From Sva-07 sp963716095 (GTDB lineage: Bacteria; Actinomycetota; Acidimicrobiia; Acidimicrobiales; Ilumatobacteraceae): a DNA stretch of 64,000 nt. A program made the translations under genes and the position numbers. The stretch is from positions 248,001-312,000 of the forward strand of contig CAVQSV010000011.1 of NCBI GenBank assembly GCA_963716095.1, given 5' to 3'. Position 1 is the first letter of the stretch, and each line of letters opens with the position of its first letter. Below are positions 16,638-26,326 of this stretch, in pieces. The notes under the pieces were generated by a model. That model did not search any database. It was not told the DNA's origin and saw only the letters and a list, made by a program, of their open reading frames with translations.

Positions 16638-18272
16638 TCAGGTCGCGGCGAGGGCCTGCTCCTTCGCCCAGCGGTAGTCGGCCTTGCCGTTCGGGGCGCG
16701 GTACACCTCGTCGACGAACACGACCCGTCGGGGCGCCTTGTAGTCCGCGATCGACGCCTTGACCGTGGAGATGATGTCGGCCTCGGTGGTCGGCGCGGCC
16801 ACCGAGCACACGAGCACCACGGTTTCGCCGAATCGTTCGTGCGGGACACCCACCACGTTGGCGTCGATCACGTTCGGGTGCTTGCGGGCAGCCACCTCGA
16901 CCTCTTCCGGATAGATCTTCTCGCCGCCGGAGTTGATGCACACCGATCCGCGGCCGAGCAGTGTGACGGTGCCGTCCTCGGCGATCAGGGCGAAATCGCC
17001 TGGGACCGTGTAGCGAACTCCGTCGATCGTGCGGAACGTCTGGGCTGTCTTTGCCTCGTCGCCCCAGTACCCACGCGGCATCGCTCCAGTCGCTCCGAGC
17101 ATCCCCGGCACGTCTGATCCCCGCGGGAGCACCTGATCGGTGAGCGGGTCGATGGTGACGACGTTGGGCGGTGCCGTGAACACCGCCGTCTCGGGTGGTT
17201 CGCTTCCCGGCATGGTCATCGACATGGCGTACGGTCCGCCCTCCGACGCGCCGATCATGTCGACGATGACAGCATTCGGAAGCCGACGCTGGAACGCTCG
17301 CTTCTGATCTGCCGACAGCGTCGCCCCCGTCGACACGATTCGGGTCACCGAAGTCAGGTCGTGGAGCAGCCCGGCAGCTTCGGACGCGACGAGCGCCTCG
17401 TTGAGCGGACGGGCGAACGCGTCGCCGACCAGCGAGATCTGGGTGACACGATGACGCTGCACGAGGTCCCAGAGCTCGTCGGCATCGAACGATCGGCTGC
17501 CGAGCAGCACCACGCTGCCGCCCATCACGAACGCACCGATCGCAAGGAACAACGCGGTGCCGTGCATCAACGGCGGAGCGCACAGCATCACCGGGCTCTT
17601 GCCGTCCGCTCGGAGTTCTGCTGCGACCCGGCCGACGTCGTCGGGCGTGGTCGGCACCTCGATACCGGCAGACATGTACGCGGTGAACCCGAGCGCCCCG
17701 AACAGGTCGACGTGGCGCCACACGACGCCCTTCGGATTTCCGGTGGTGCCGCCGGTGTAGAGCATGAGGGTGTCGTCGCCCGAGCGCTCGATGCGCGGCG
17801 CGGGCGCAGCGGCCGCGACGACGTCGTGATACCACTCGGCGCCCTCGATCAACGGCGTGCCGTCGTCGACCTGCAGCAGACTGCGAACGGTCGGCATGTC
17901 GGCAACCGCATCGGCCAGCTGAGGTCCGAGCGATCCGTGGAACACGATCACCTCGGCTCCTGCGTTGTTGCAGATGTACGCGATTTCGGGCGCCTTGTAC
18001 CGGTAGTTGACGTTGATCGGCGTGGCGCGCAGTTTGAACGCCGCGTACGACGACTCGAGGTACTCGGGGCAGTTGTACATCAGCTGGGCAATGCGGGTAC
18101 CGACCGTTGCACCACGCTCGGCCAAGGCCGACGCGAGCCGGGCCGCCTGATCGTCGAGATCACGCCACGTCTGCGATCGCTCACCCACCACCACCGCTGT
18201 CTGATCGGGCTGGGCGTCAGCGAACGCCTCCCACAGCGTTGCCCAGTTCTCACTCAACGTGTCATCACTCAT
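16638..18272 (-). CDS. AMP-forming acyl-CoA ligase
   Basis: A 544-residue member of the adenylating-enzyme superfamily. The phosphate loop reads YTGGTTGNPKG (near residue 173), followed by IGASEGGPY, the GDFALI hinge region and a C-terminal NGKADYRWAK lysine motif. It should activate a carboxylic acid with ATP and CoA. Its closest relative in the window is the ligase at 52269-53949: both share NVNYRY, YTGGTTG-PKGV-WR and the KADYRWAK end. Both follow a PEP-utiliser-like gene. Here a PNPOx gene lies in between. The substrate is unknown. Confidence 0.92.
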   Translation of the reverse strand: MSDDTLSENWATLWEAFADAQPDQTAVVVGERSQTWRDLDDQAARLASALAERGATVGTRIAQLMYNCPEYLESSYAAFKLRATPINVNYRYKAPEIAYICNNAGAEVIVFHGSLGPQLADAVADMPTVRSLLQVDDGTPLIEGAEWYHDVVAAAAPAPRIERSGDDTLMLYTGGTTGNPKGVVWRHVDLFGALGFTAYMSAGIEVPTTPDDVGRVAAELRADGKSPVMLCAPPLMHGTALFLAIGAFVMGGSVVLLGSRSFDADELWDLVQRHRVTQISLVGDAFARPLNEALVASEAAGLLHDLTSVTRIVSTGATLSADQKRAFQRRLPNAVIVDMIGASEGGPYAMSMTMPGSEPPETAVFTAPPNVVTIDPLTDQVLPRGSDVPGMLGATGAMPRGYWGDEAKTAQTFRTIDGVRYTVPGDFALIAEDGTVTLLGRGSVCINSGGEKIYPEEVEVAARKHPNVIDANVVGVPHERFGETVVLVCSVAAPTTEADIISTVKASIADYKAPRRVVFVDEVYRAPNGKADYRWAKEQALAAT

Positions 18273-18323
18273 GGGACCCCCTTCGTCACGTCTGGACAGT
18301 ACCCAAGGGACCTGAGCCGGCAG

Positions 18324-18746
18324 TCAGCCGAGCGATTGGCTGCGAGCGATCACCGAGGTGGGATCGAGTTCGAAGCTCGCCCACCGGCGTCCCGCTGCCA
18401 GCGCCTGTTCGATCTTCGCCAGGAAGGCCTCGGCCCCGTCTCCCAGGTAGTGCCGCGCAGCCGCACCGATGTCGGCCTCGAGGTCGAAGTCGACCTCGCG
18501 CACCGGGCCCTCCAACGTGACGTAGCGAGCCAGCGGGAGCGGCTGGTCGTGCACGCACAGACTCGCTCGCCCCGTGGTACGCAATGCTGCGGTCTTGGCC
18601 GACGTCGTCGGGCTCTGGAAGCGCACCACACCGTCGACCCAGAGGAACCAGATCGGCGTGCCCATCGCACGACCCGACGCCAGGACGACACTCAACACTG
18701 CGTCGCTGGGCTGAGACAGGAACGAGTCGATCTCGTCAGGACTCAT
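18324..18746 (-). CDS. PNPOx/F420-type split-barrel protein
   Basis: A 140-residue protein with the split-barrel pattern of PPOX-class FMN or F420-dependent oxidoreductases: an N-terminal helix (EIDSFLSQP), the strand AMGTPIWFLWVDG, TSAKTAALRTTGRASLCV and YVTLEGPVREVD. It lies between the PEP-utiliser-like gene (15 bp upstream) and the acyl-CoA ligase (51 bp downstream). It is only distantly like the PNPOx proteins at 1-313 and 20622-21158. Cofactor and substrate are unknown. Confidence 0.85.
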   Translation of the reverse strand: MSPDEIDSFLSQPSDAVLSVVLASGRAMGTPIWFLWVDGVVRFQSPTTSAKTAALRTTGRASLCVHDQPLPLARYVTLEGPVREVDFDLEADIGAAARHYLGDGAEAFLAKIEQALAAGRRWASFELDPTSVIARSQSLG

Positions 18747-18761
18747 CGCTTCCTGCCCTGA

Positions 18762-20525
18762 TCACGGCAGGGCGAGGATGGTGACCTTGCCGGTGGAGCC
18801 GTCGATCTCGATGGTGGCGCCATCAGGGATGCGGTCGGTGGCGTCGATCACCGACACCGCACACGGAAGCCCGAGCTCGCGACACATGATCGCTGCGTGG
18901 CTGCCGACGGCGCCGACGTTGACGACGATGCCCTCGACCGACAGGAACAACGGCACCCACGAGGGGTCGGTGGTCGGCGCAATCATGATGTCGCCCGGCC
19001 CGACCGCTCCCGGGTCGGACGGATCGAGCACGACCCGAGCGGTGCCGGTCGTGACACCCGGCGCGCCCATCGCTCCCTGGAGCACGTCGCCGACAGCGAC
19101 ACTCGCTCCCCCGCCGTGACCACGCGTGGGCCATGCAGAGATCGGCGGCACGCCGTCCTCGTACCGGATGATGTAGGGCGGCTCGAGATCGGCCAGTTGT
19201 TGGAAGGCGGCATCTCGTTCGCGCAGCGTGGCGCTCATCGATGCGGGGTCGTCGAGGAAGCCGTCGACCTCGTCGTCGGTCAGCATGAAGATCTGCTGTG
19301 GGTCGTCGAGATGGCCCCGCTCGACTTCTCGCCGGCCCAGTTCCATCAACGCCAGCTTGGCCTCGTGGATCAGCCGGATGCAGGAGTTCTTGCCGAGCTC
19401 GCGCAGCTGAGCGAACAGCGCCGCCGATGCGATACCGGCCTGGAGCGTGCCGTGCGCCTCGGCGTCACCTTCGACGAGTCCGAGCAGTTCGGTGGTCAAC
19501 GCCTCACGGGTCGCAGCGCCGCGGGCCCGAGCCTCGAGCGGTGACTTGCTGTCGTCCTGATGACGCAATCGCTCGAGCATCCCGAGCGGCATCGAGGGCT
19601 TCGTGGTCCACGAGTGCGGGCGCAGGTCCCACTCGTTGGGGCCCCGATGGCCGTGCGTCGCGATCAACTCGCTGTACTTCTCGATGAACCCGACAGCGTC
19701 GGGATCATCCGACGCGCCGATCCGATCGAGAACACCGTCGATGCCGGCGTCGAACTGCTCGGTCAAGTAGGCCGACTTCTTGATCCGGCGAGACAGGTCC
19801 CACATCAACACAGGCGCCTCGGCCGATTCGATGTCGCCGACTGCAGTGAGCAGCTTCGCAGCATCGTCACCACGCCCCACGGCATCGCAGATCGCCTGGA
19901 CCGCACCGGGGCCGAGCGAGATACCGAGCGCCGTCTGGCAGTACTGGGTCCACGCATGCTCGAGGGCCGGACCGGCGAGCTCGCGGGCTCTCGCCACCAG
20001 CTCGGCATCCGACAGCGCCGACAGATCAGGACGGTTGCGGACGTGCTCGATCGCCATCTGCGACGCCGCGACCTGCTCAGGGAATCCTTCGGCGCTCATC
20101 ACCCATGCCATCGTCTCGGCGAGCTTGGCGCTCTGGACGTCGTCGTCGTCGTCGGGGTGCGGCGTGTACGGCGGCACCCCGGGGTGATCCCCGAAGTACG
20201 CGTTGTCGATCGCATCAGGCGACGCCCCGGGCATCCGGGCGCCCATGGTACGCGGCAGCGACAGCTGGTTGTAGAAGTAGCCACCCCAGTTGCCGAACAC
20301 CTCCGGCGGGTCGAGTGCGAACTCCTCGTGACGCACGACGCCGAAGCGCACGAACCCTTCGGCGACTCCAGGGATGCAGCCCTTCATCCAGCCAAGACTC
20401 CATCCGAGCGGGCTGAAGGGCTCGGGGCCGACCTCGTCGGCGTTGGCCCTGGTGTAGTACGGGAACCGTGAGCTGACCTCGGTATCGGTGATCCAGCGGT
20501 CCATGTTCGAGACGTTCGTCGTCAT
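18762..20525 (-). CDS. PEP-utiliser-like protein with swivelling His domain, lacking the ATP-grasp domain
   Basis: A 587-residue protein. Residues from about 30 (PEPFSPLG) to 490 are mostly helical and resemble the middle substrate domain of rifampicin-phosphotransferase-like enzymes (HGHRGPNEWDL near 290). The last 90 residues are the mobile domain of PEP-utilising enzymes: GDIMIAPTTDPSWVPLF, GIVVNVGAVGSHAAIMCRELGLP, with the phosphorylatable histidine near 543. The N-terminal ATP-grasp domain is absent, so phosphoryl input must come from another protein, or the fold has a new use. A paralogue lies at 50510-52264, also next to an acyl-CoA ligase. First gene of a three-gene leftward operon. 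Confidence 0.8.
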   Translation of the reverse strand: MTTNVSNMDRWITDTEVSSRFPYYTRANADEVGPEPFSPLGWSLGWMKGCIPGVAEGFVRFGVVRHEEFALDPPEVFGNWGGYFYNQLSLPRTMGARMPGASPDAIDNAYFGDHPGVPPYTPHPDDDDDVQSAKLAETMAWVMSAEGFPEQVAASQMAIEHVRNRPDLSALSDAELVARARELAGPALEHAWTQYCQTALGISLGPGAVQAICDAVGRGDDAAKLLTAVGDIESAEAPVLMWDLSRRIKKSAYLTEQFDAGIDGVLDRIGASDDPDAVGFIEKYSELIATHGHRGPNEWDLRPHSWTTKPSMPLGMLERLRHQDDSKSPLEARARGAATREALTTELLGLVEGDAEAHGTLQAGIASAALFAQLRELGKNSCIRLIHEAKLALMELGRREVERGHLDDPQQIFMLTDDEVDGFLDDPASMSATLRERDAAFQQLADLEPPYIIRYEDGVPPISAWPTRGHGGGASVAVGDVLQGAMGAPGVTTGTARVVLDPSDPGAVGPGDIMIAPTTDPSWVPLFLSVEGIVVNVGAVGSHAAIMCRELGLPCAVSVIDATDRIPDGATIEIDGSTGKVTILALP

Positions 20526-20621
20526 CGCCCCTCCCCTTCGTTGTCGACGTGTACCAGCGGCGAAACTTAGCCGGTCGATGCCCGGCGATTCCCGTTCGGA
20601 GCAGCGGCGACGAGGAGCAGA

Positions 20622-21158
20622 ATGACCGACTCAGCAACCAGCGACGACACCGAGTACACCGACAGCTACGAGGACGTCTCGAAGTTCACGCTGTCCGGCG
20701 ATCGCGAGGCTGCATTGCTCGACGCACAGACCGAGTGCACGTTCATGTGGACCACCTCAGCCGGAGACCCCGTCGGCGTCATCATGAACTTCGTCCACCA
20801 CGACGACGCGTTCTGGCTCACGTGCACCCGACGGCGCAAGCGGGTTCCGGCCGTCGAGGCGCGACCCCGAGTCGCCATCTCCATCAGCAGCCGCGGCACC
20901 GACATCGGCATCAGCCAGGCGGTCACCTACAAGGGCAACGCCACGGTGCTGGACGACCGGGCGACGCTCGACTGGTTCTATCCCGTGCTCGCTCGCAAGG
21001 TCCGCCCGGGCGACGATGCTGCGCAAGCGGCATTCGTCAGTCACCTGGATTCGCCCGGGCGCGTCGTGATCCGCATCGACCCCGATGCCAGGATCGGTTT
21101 CGACTCCGAAGCCATGTTTGCGAACTCTCCAGCCGGCGCCACGACGACCAAGGTCTGA
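20622..21158 (+). CDS. PNPOx-fold flavin/F420-binding protein
   Basis: A 178-residue split-barrel protein with ECTFMWTTSAGDPVGVIM, FWLTCTRRRKRVPAVEARPRVAI, VTYKGNATVL and a C-terminal WFYPVLARK. It is a close paralogue of the partial protein at 1-313. Both are in the same direction as and adjacent to an oxygenase gene: that one follows a P450, this one precedes a Rieske oxygenase by 14 bp. A link to electron supply or product handling is inferred from context. It is divergent from the PEP-utiliser gene, with about 95 bp between starts. Confidence 0.85.
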   Translation: MTDSATSDDTEYTDSYEDVSKFTLSGDREAALLDAQTECTFMWTTSAGDPVGVIMNFVHHDDAFWLTCTRRRKRVPAVEARPRVAISISSRGTDIGISQAVTYKGNATVLDDRATLDWFYPVLARKVRPGDDAAQAAFVSHLDSPGRVVIRIDPDARIGFDSEAMFANSPAGATTTKV

Positions 21159-21172
21159 CCGCGACCACCTTC

Positions 21173-22453
21173 ATGGACGAGGAACTGATCGACCGGATCC
21201 GTCGCGACATGGGGTACGAGTTCGGGCGGACCGCGCCTCCCGAAGGCTTCCCGGCGTTCCACGACATCCACACCGCACGCCACACCAGCGACGAGTTCCA
21301 CGCACTCGAACAGCAGCACCTGTGGCCGAACACCTGGGTGATCGCCGCCCGCGTCGAGGACGTCCCCACAGCAGGCGACTACGTCACCTTCGACGATCTC
21401 GGCGTCCCGCTGCTGATCGTGCGCGGCACCGACGGCGAGATCCGCTGCTTCTCCAACACCTGCCAGCATCGTGGCGCTCCAGTCGTTCGCGACGAACGGG
21501 GGTCGTCGCGGCGGCTGCGATGCCAATACCACTCGTGGACCTACGAGATCGATGGCGGCACGCTCGTATCGGTTCCCGACGAACGGGACTTCGTCGACCT
21601 CGACTGGGAGCAACGCTGTCTGCCGCAGGCGAGTTGCGACATCGCGGCCGGGTTCGTGTTCGTCAACCGGAACCCCGAAGCCACGCCGCTGCGCGAGTGG
21701 CTCGGTGCCGCCTGGGAGATGCTCGAACCGTTCCAGGGCGAACAGCTCAGAGAGGTCTACCGCGAGTCGCGGATCGTGCCGTGCAATTGGAAAGTGACCG
21801 CTGAGGCCTTCTTGGAGGTGTACCACTTCCGCCACATCCACTCCCACGACGGCGTCAGCGTGCTCGACAACCGCGGTGCGGCGATGGGGCTGTATTCGCA
21901 CGGCCACAGCCGAATGATCACCCCGTTCTCGCAGCAACACTGCGAGCGGATGGGGCTGACCGGCTGGGACGACTGGCGTCACCTCGATCTGAGCCCGTTC
22001 CCAGCGATCGACGGCGTGCCTGCGATGGTCGATTGCACCAGCACGGCCGTGAGCCTGTTCCCGAACGCGATCATCCCGCTCGGGCGCATCGGGTTCCCGA
22101 TCAACCTGTTCTGGCCGATCGACAAGGACACCACCCGTCTCGATTGGATCTACTACGCGCTGCCGCCCGAAGGCGAAGAGCGCTTCGATCCGGACGCCCT
22201 CCCCGAGCACTGGGAGCAGCGTCGGGGCATCTACAACCAGATCATGGCCGAGGACGAGCGCAACATGGCACCGATGCAACGCTCGATGGCGTCGCCGGCG
22301 CTGCAGGGCATCCCGATCAACTATCAGGAGCGCAGGATCTGGCACCTGCACGAGGAGATCGACAGGGTGATCGGCGTCGAGCACATCCCGGAGGAGCTGC
22401 GCATGCAGCAAGTACTCGGCCCATACGTGGAGGAGTTCAACGCTCGATCATGA
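21173..22453 (+). CDS. Rieske non-haem iron oxygenase, alpha subunit
   Basis: A 426-residue terminal oxygenase. The Rieske [2Fe-2S] site is CQHRG (Cys97, His99) with CQYHSW (Cys117, His120). The mononuclear iron site is in the catalytic domain around AEAFLEVYHFRHIH. It should hydroxylate an aromatic or alicyclic ring or demethylate its substrate, using electrons from a reductase/ferredoxin that is not adjacent. It is followed by a small CxxC protein. Four such oxygenases occur in this window. Confidence 0.93.
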   Translation: MDEELIDRIRRDMGYEFGRTAPPEGFPAFHDIHTARHTSDEFHALEQQHLWPNTWVIAARVEDVPTAGDYVTFDDLGVPLLIVRGTDGEIRCFSNTCQHRGAPVVRDERGSSRRLRCQYHSWTYEIDGGTLVSVPDERDFVDLDWEQRCLPQASCDIAAGFVFVNRNPEATPLREWLGAAWEMLEPFQGEQLREVYRESRIVPCNWKVTAEAFLEVYHFRHIHSHDGVSVLDNRGAAMGLYSHGHSRMITPFSQQHCERMGLTGWDDWRHLDLSPFPAIDGVPAMVDCTSTAVSLFPNAIIPLGRIGFPINLFWPIDKDTTRLDWIYYALPPEGEERFDPDALPEHWEQRRGIYNQIMAEDERNMAPMQRSMASPALQGIPINYQERRIWHLHEEIDRVIGVEHIPEELRMQQVLGPYVEEFNARS

Positions 22454-22457
22454 GCCA

Positions 22458-22675
22458 ATGACCGAGACGATCACCGGCACCAATCGTTCGGCGGGCATCA
22501 GCGTGACTGAACTGCTCGATGCCGACTCTCACCCGGTTTCCGAGCTGCTTCGCAACGAATCACGCATCGGGTGTTCGGGAACTACGACGACACCAAGATC
22601 TGCCACTTCTGCGAGCCCATGTATCACTGGCTCGACGTCAGCGCGACCCCGGGGGCCATCCGATCCCGGCGATGA
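22458..22675 (+). pseudogene. Small CxxC protein, one frameshift, unknown function
   Basis: Four bases after the Rieske gene an ATG opens a frame (MTETITGTNRSAGISVTELL) that runs to about 22568. The frame two bases over then continues as VFGNYDDTKICHFCEPMYHW...AIRSRR and stops at TGA 22673-22675, giving about 72 residues when joined. The ICHFCEPMYH segment could bind metal. The first part resembles the N-terminus of the Rieske oxygenase at 36295 (TYQELLDTDSHEVPDVLR). The stop lies inside a palindromic repeat. Function unknown, and the frameshift may be a sequencing error. Confidence 0.5.
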
Positions 22676-22710
22676 GTCTCAGCGACGACAGGTGTCGTCG
22701 AAACTCATCA
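22669..22710. repeat. REP-like palindrome, variant C (reverse orientation)
   Basis: The arms are GATGAGTCTC and GAAACTCATC around GACGACAGGTGTCGTC. Its reverse complement matches the copies at 34846-34885 and 34906-34948. It supplies the stop codon of the small CxxC ORF. Confidence 0.8.
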
Positions 22711-22751
22711 CCCCACCGCACGGGTGTTTCTGGCCCGCCCTCGAGCCAGCA

Positions 22752-22793
22752 GTGATGAGCGAGCTGGCCGCATTCGGTTCGTTCGCTCATCAG
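22752..22793. repeat. REP-like palindrome, core A
   Basis: A single copy: TGATGAGCGA, a core with GGCCGCATTCGG, and TTCGCTCATCAG. It lies downstream of the livHM stop and pairs loosely with the variant C copy 41 bp away. A frameshifted reading of livHM would run through it. Confidence 0.88.
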
Positions 22794-22823
22794 TGCCCCG
22801 ACGGACACGCCGGCGAGACGAGG

Positions 22824-24834
22824 TCAGACGGCGACGGGTTCGGGTTCGTGCACCGGCGCATTCGGGCCGGCCGACGCAGCTGCCTTGCGCTTGCGAGCAG
22901 CCGACCTGCTGGCGGATGCCGCCGGCGATGCCCTCGGGGTTCAGAATCGCCGTCAGGATCAGGAGCGAACCACCGATGAACACCTCCCACTCACCGAGAC
23001 TGCCGGTGATCTCGCCGACACCGAAGAACGCCACGCCCGCGGTTGCGGTGATCCCTGCGGTGACCGCCCCGCTGACGCACGTGATGCCCCCGAGGTAGGC
23101 GACGGCCAGCGCCGTGAGCGAGGCCACGGTTCCGAACGACGCATCGGACACCCCGCCGAATCGGTACGCGATCAGGCAGCCGCCGACGCCGGCGATGAAC
23201 GACGACACCGCATACATCTGCAGCTTCACGCGCCCGACGTTGATGCCGACGGCGCTGGCGGCGAGCTCGTTCGAGCGCACCGCGAGCGTTCGCCGCCCCG
23301 TCGAGCTGCGGCGGATGTTGACCACGGCGAGGGCGAGCACCAACGCAATCACGACGAGGAAGATGCCGAAGACCGGACGGGACGCCTCGCTGCCGAGGAT
23401 CAACCCGAGATCCCATCCACCGACCTTCGGATTCGGCACCTGGGCACCGCCGGTCGACGCGTCGCCGACGAACCGGGGGTCCTTGAAGAAGAACTCGTTG
23501 ATCGCAACGCCACCGGCCAGCGTCACGATGGCCAGATTGGTCCCTCGAACGCGCAGCGCCGGGACGCCGACGATCGTGCCGAAGACCGCAGCGACGAGCG
23601 CCGCCAGCACCGGTGCGAGCGGAAACGGGATGTCCCACGAGATCGCCAGCTTCGAGAGCGTGAACCCGGCAACGCCGGCGAACGACATCTGCGCCAGTGA
23701 CGGCTGACCTGCGAATCCGGTGAGCAGCACGAGCGACAGCGCGAGGACCATCGCGATCGTCGAGGTCATGATCGCTCCGCGCCACAGCGGACCGAGCACG
23801 AGCAATCCCCCGATCGCCAACACCACGGGGATGCCGACACTCCACGGGGTGGCCTTTGCCGCCGGCACACGCGGGAGCTTCCAGGAGGAGACCGACCCTC
23901 GGTCCGGAAGGCGCTCGCCCAACAGCACCATGGCGATGATGATGATCAGGAACGGGAGACCTTCGCGTGCCCCGTACTCCGGGAACCAGCTCAGGTCGCC
24001 CTGCAGCTTCGTGAACGACGACTGCACCAGCCCGATCGCCAAGCCGGTGGCGACGGTTGCCCACACGTAGCGGAACTGGCCGATCAGTGCAGCGCCAAGC
24101 GCCGGGATCAGGAACCCGAACGTGAACACCCCCGACGACAGCTGGATCATCGGCGAGGCCAAGATCACGACCGTGGAGGCGATCAACGAGGCCAGGACGA
24201 AGCTCGCCCCGGCGAGCATCGTCGGCGAGTACCCGAGCAGCACCGCGCCCTTTTCGTTGTCGGCAGCGGCTCGCGTTGCGAGACCGAGCCGTGTGAAGCG
24301 CGAAGACGCCCACATCGCCACGCCGATCAGGATCACGATCAGCGCCAGCCACAGCCCGTCGCGAGGCACGACGAGATCGGACGTGATCTCCACCGGCTCA
24401 CGCGGCAAGATGGCGTCGACGCGCAACCCGGCGTTGTCGGAGAATCGCTGCTGGATCAACGCCGTGAACACGATGACCAGACCGATACTGGCGACCACCT
24501 GGGCGAGCGCCGGCGCGCGGAAGAGCGGCCGGAACACCAACACGTAGGTGATCAATCCGATGCCGATCGCCGTCGCAAGCGACAGCACGAATGCCCAGAA
24601 CGTCCCGACGTCGCCACCGGCGAAGTGATACCGATCCGGCAAGCCGGGAATCGGGAACGTGTAGACGCCGTTGCGCAACTCGGCGTACACGTACGCCGAC
24701 CAGGTCGCCATCGCTCCGAGTGCGAAGTTGACGACGCCCGAGCCCTGGTAGGTGATCAGCAGCCCGAGGCCGAGGGCGGCGATGATCGCGCCGGCCCCAG
24801 CCCCGAGCAGCAGGAAGAACAGATAGTCGGTCAT
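22824..24834 (-). CDS. Fused LivH-LivM branched-chain amino acid-type ABC permease (frameshift near C-terminus)
   Basis: A single polypeptide holds both permease halves: a LivH-like part (residues about 1-295, starting LGLGLLITYQGSGVVNFALGAM) and a LivM-like part (about 320-610, with LTGFAGQPSLAQMSFAGVAGF and SNELAASAVGINV). The frame as given runs on through a repeat to 22708. Removing one extra base near 22901-22903 gives the natural ending AARKRKAAASAG...PVAV and a stop at 22824, about 669 residues. It imports a small acid or amide together with the binding protein upstream. No LivG or LivF ATPase gene is nearby. Confidence 0.85.
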
Positions 24835-24854
24835 GACCGAGTCGGGCTAGCTCC

Positions 24855-26229
24855 TCACGGGAGGTAGTCGGCGACGTTGAACGCCTCGAATCCGGGAACC
24901 GTGCGGATCTCGCCGCCCTCGATGTACTCGCCGATCGGGAAGATGAAGCTGCAGATCGTCGGATACTGCGGCGACAGTCCACATTCCAGCGGGTTGTCGT
25001 CGGGGAAGTTGAGGATGTCGGTGGAGGTGGCCAAGCGGTCGAACATGGCCGACCCGGTGACCTCTCCGCCTTCAGCCGCAACTGCGTTCGCCACTCGGGC
25101 GAGCGTCATCACCTGCGTGATCCCGAGCGCTCCGAGACCGAGCGACGAGCCGCCCCCGTCACCGTAGACCGGCGCGATGATCTCGTTGAAGACCGACTCG
25201 GCCGCCGTGGGGTTGGGCGTGCCGACGGCAACGAAGCTCCACCCGACGGCATCGTCGCCGACGACGTCGATGACCTCAGCGCTCGAGCAGATCGCCGTCG
25301 AGACCATCGGCGTCTCGATGCCGGCGGAGGCACGGGCACGGATCACGCCGATACAACCGGCGTCGGCGTACAGCGACACCAGCAGGTCCGGATTGTCCGC
25401 AGTTCGCTTCGCGGAGCAAGCCCTGGAATAGCCGGCGTCGGTTTCGTTGTCGCCGCCCTTCACCGACTTGTACGGAATGCCCCTGCTTCTCGATGGCGGC
25501 GATCAGCGCCGACCGGAACCCTTGGCGCCGACATTGTCGGCGCTGATGATCCCGATCGACTGGGCGTCGTATTCCTCGACGGCCAGCCCGACCATTGCGG
25601 CCATCGTGGTGGCGTTGCCGCCGGTGACGAACAGCGCATTGGCCGTGTAGTCGCCCGGGAGAATCGGAAGCGCTCCGAACACCGGGATGTCCGAGGCACT
25701 GAAGGTGTCGTAGCCCGGGAAGAGGTCGAGGCCGAGCATGACGAGTTCGACGTCCTTGCCGGCGAGCTCCTGGGCGCACTGCCTGAGACGTCTCTGGAGA
25801 GCCCGCAGCAGCACAGTGCTCGACCACGAGCGGCCGGCCGCCGAAGCCACCGTGCTGGTTGAGGTAGTCGACGGCCAGATCGGTGTCGGTGCGGAACTCG
25901 GGGAAGTCGAGTCCCGGGGTGCCTTCGGTGTTGACCATGCCGACCACGATCGGTTCCCCAGTGGGGGGAGCGAGTGTGGCGAAGTCTTCGGGCCCGTCGC
26001 CATCCGGCTCAGGTGCGTCGGTCGACTCCGGTGCGTCGGTCGACTCGGGTGCGTCGGTGGCCTCCGGTGCCTCAGTCGACTCGGGTGCATCGGTGGCTTC
26101 GGGCGCGTCCGTGGCCTCCGGCGCAGCGGTGGTCGCTGCGGTCGAGCCGTCGTCGTCGGATCCGCATGATGCGGCGACCAGTCCGGCAATTGCGAGCGCC
26201 GCGATGACGCGGTGCGAACGGTTTCTCAC
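24855..26229 (-). pseudogene. LivK-like lipoprotein substrate-binding protein, multiple frameshifts
   Basis: The N-terminus shows a lipoprotein signal (MRNRSHRVIAALAIAGLVAASC, Cys22) and an acidic/Thr-Ala-Pro linker built from six-residue repeats. The periplasmic-binding fold follows (PIVVGMVNTEGTPGLDFPEF), then pieces in other frames: ELAGKDVELVMLGLDLFPGY...NVGAKG, ALIAAIEKQGHSVQVG, FQGLLREAN, and ADNPDLLVSLYADAG through AFNVADYLP at the end. At least five frame changes lie between about 25780 and 25400. The pieces keep correct order and quality, so it may be intact in life. It is the partner of the fused permease 20 bp downstream. Confidence 0.75.
26012..26125. repeat. Tandem 18-bp repeat encoding a Ala-Pro-Glu-Thr-Asp linker
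   Basis: About six 18-bp units (first unit GGTGCGTCGGTCGACTCC) in the coding strand complement of the binding-protein gene. They encode alternating EATDAP/ESTDAP hexapeptides just after the lipid anchor, a flexible spacer typical of actinobacterial lipoproteins. Confidence 0.85.
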
Positions 26230-26326
26230 GTGGTTTCCCCCTGTTGTTCGAGATGGATCTCGTTGTGTCCTCGACCGACGGCAGGTGCCGCAGGTCCCCC
26301 ATTGCAGGTGTTCGTTGGCGATTCGA

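Noticed and set aside
17361..18761. Rightward 466-codon open frame opposite the acyl-CoA ligase
   Set aside because: The ligase on the other strand has all family motifs. This frame has biased Arg/His/Val content and no recognisable fold.
22708..22826. C-terminal extension of livHM through the repeat (to 22708)
   Set aside because: The extension is Arg-rich and translates the palindrome. A one-base correction near 22902 gives a natural end at 22824.
26012..26125. 18-bp repeats as a non-coding satellite or CRISPR
   Set aside because: They stay in frame within the lipoprotein gene and encode a normal linker.
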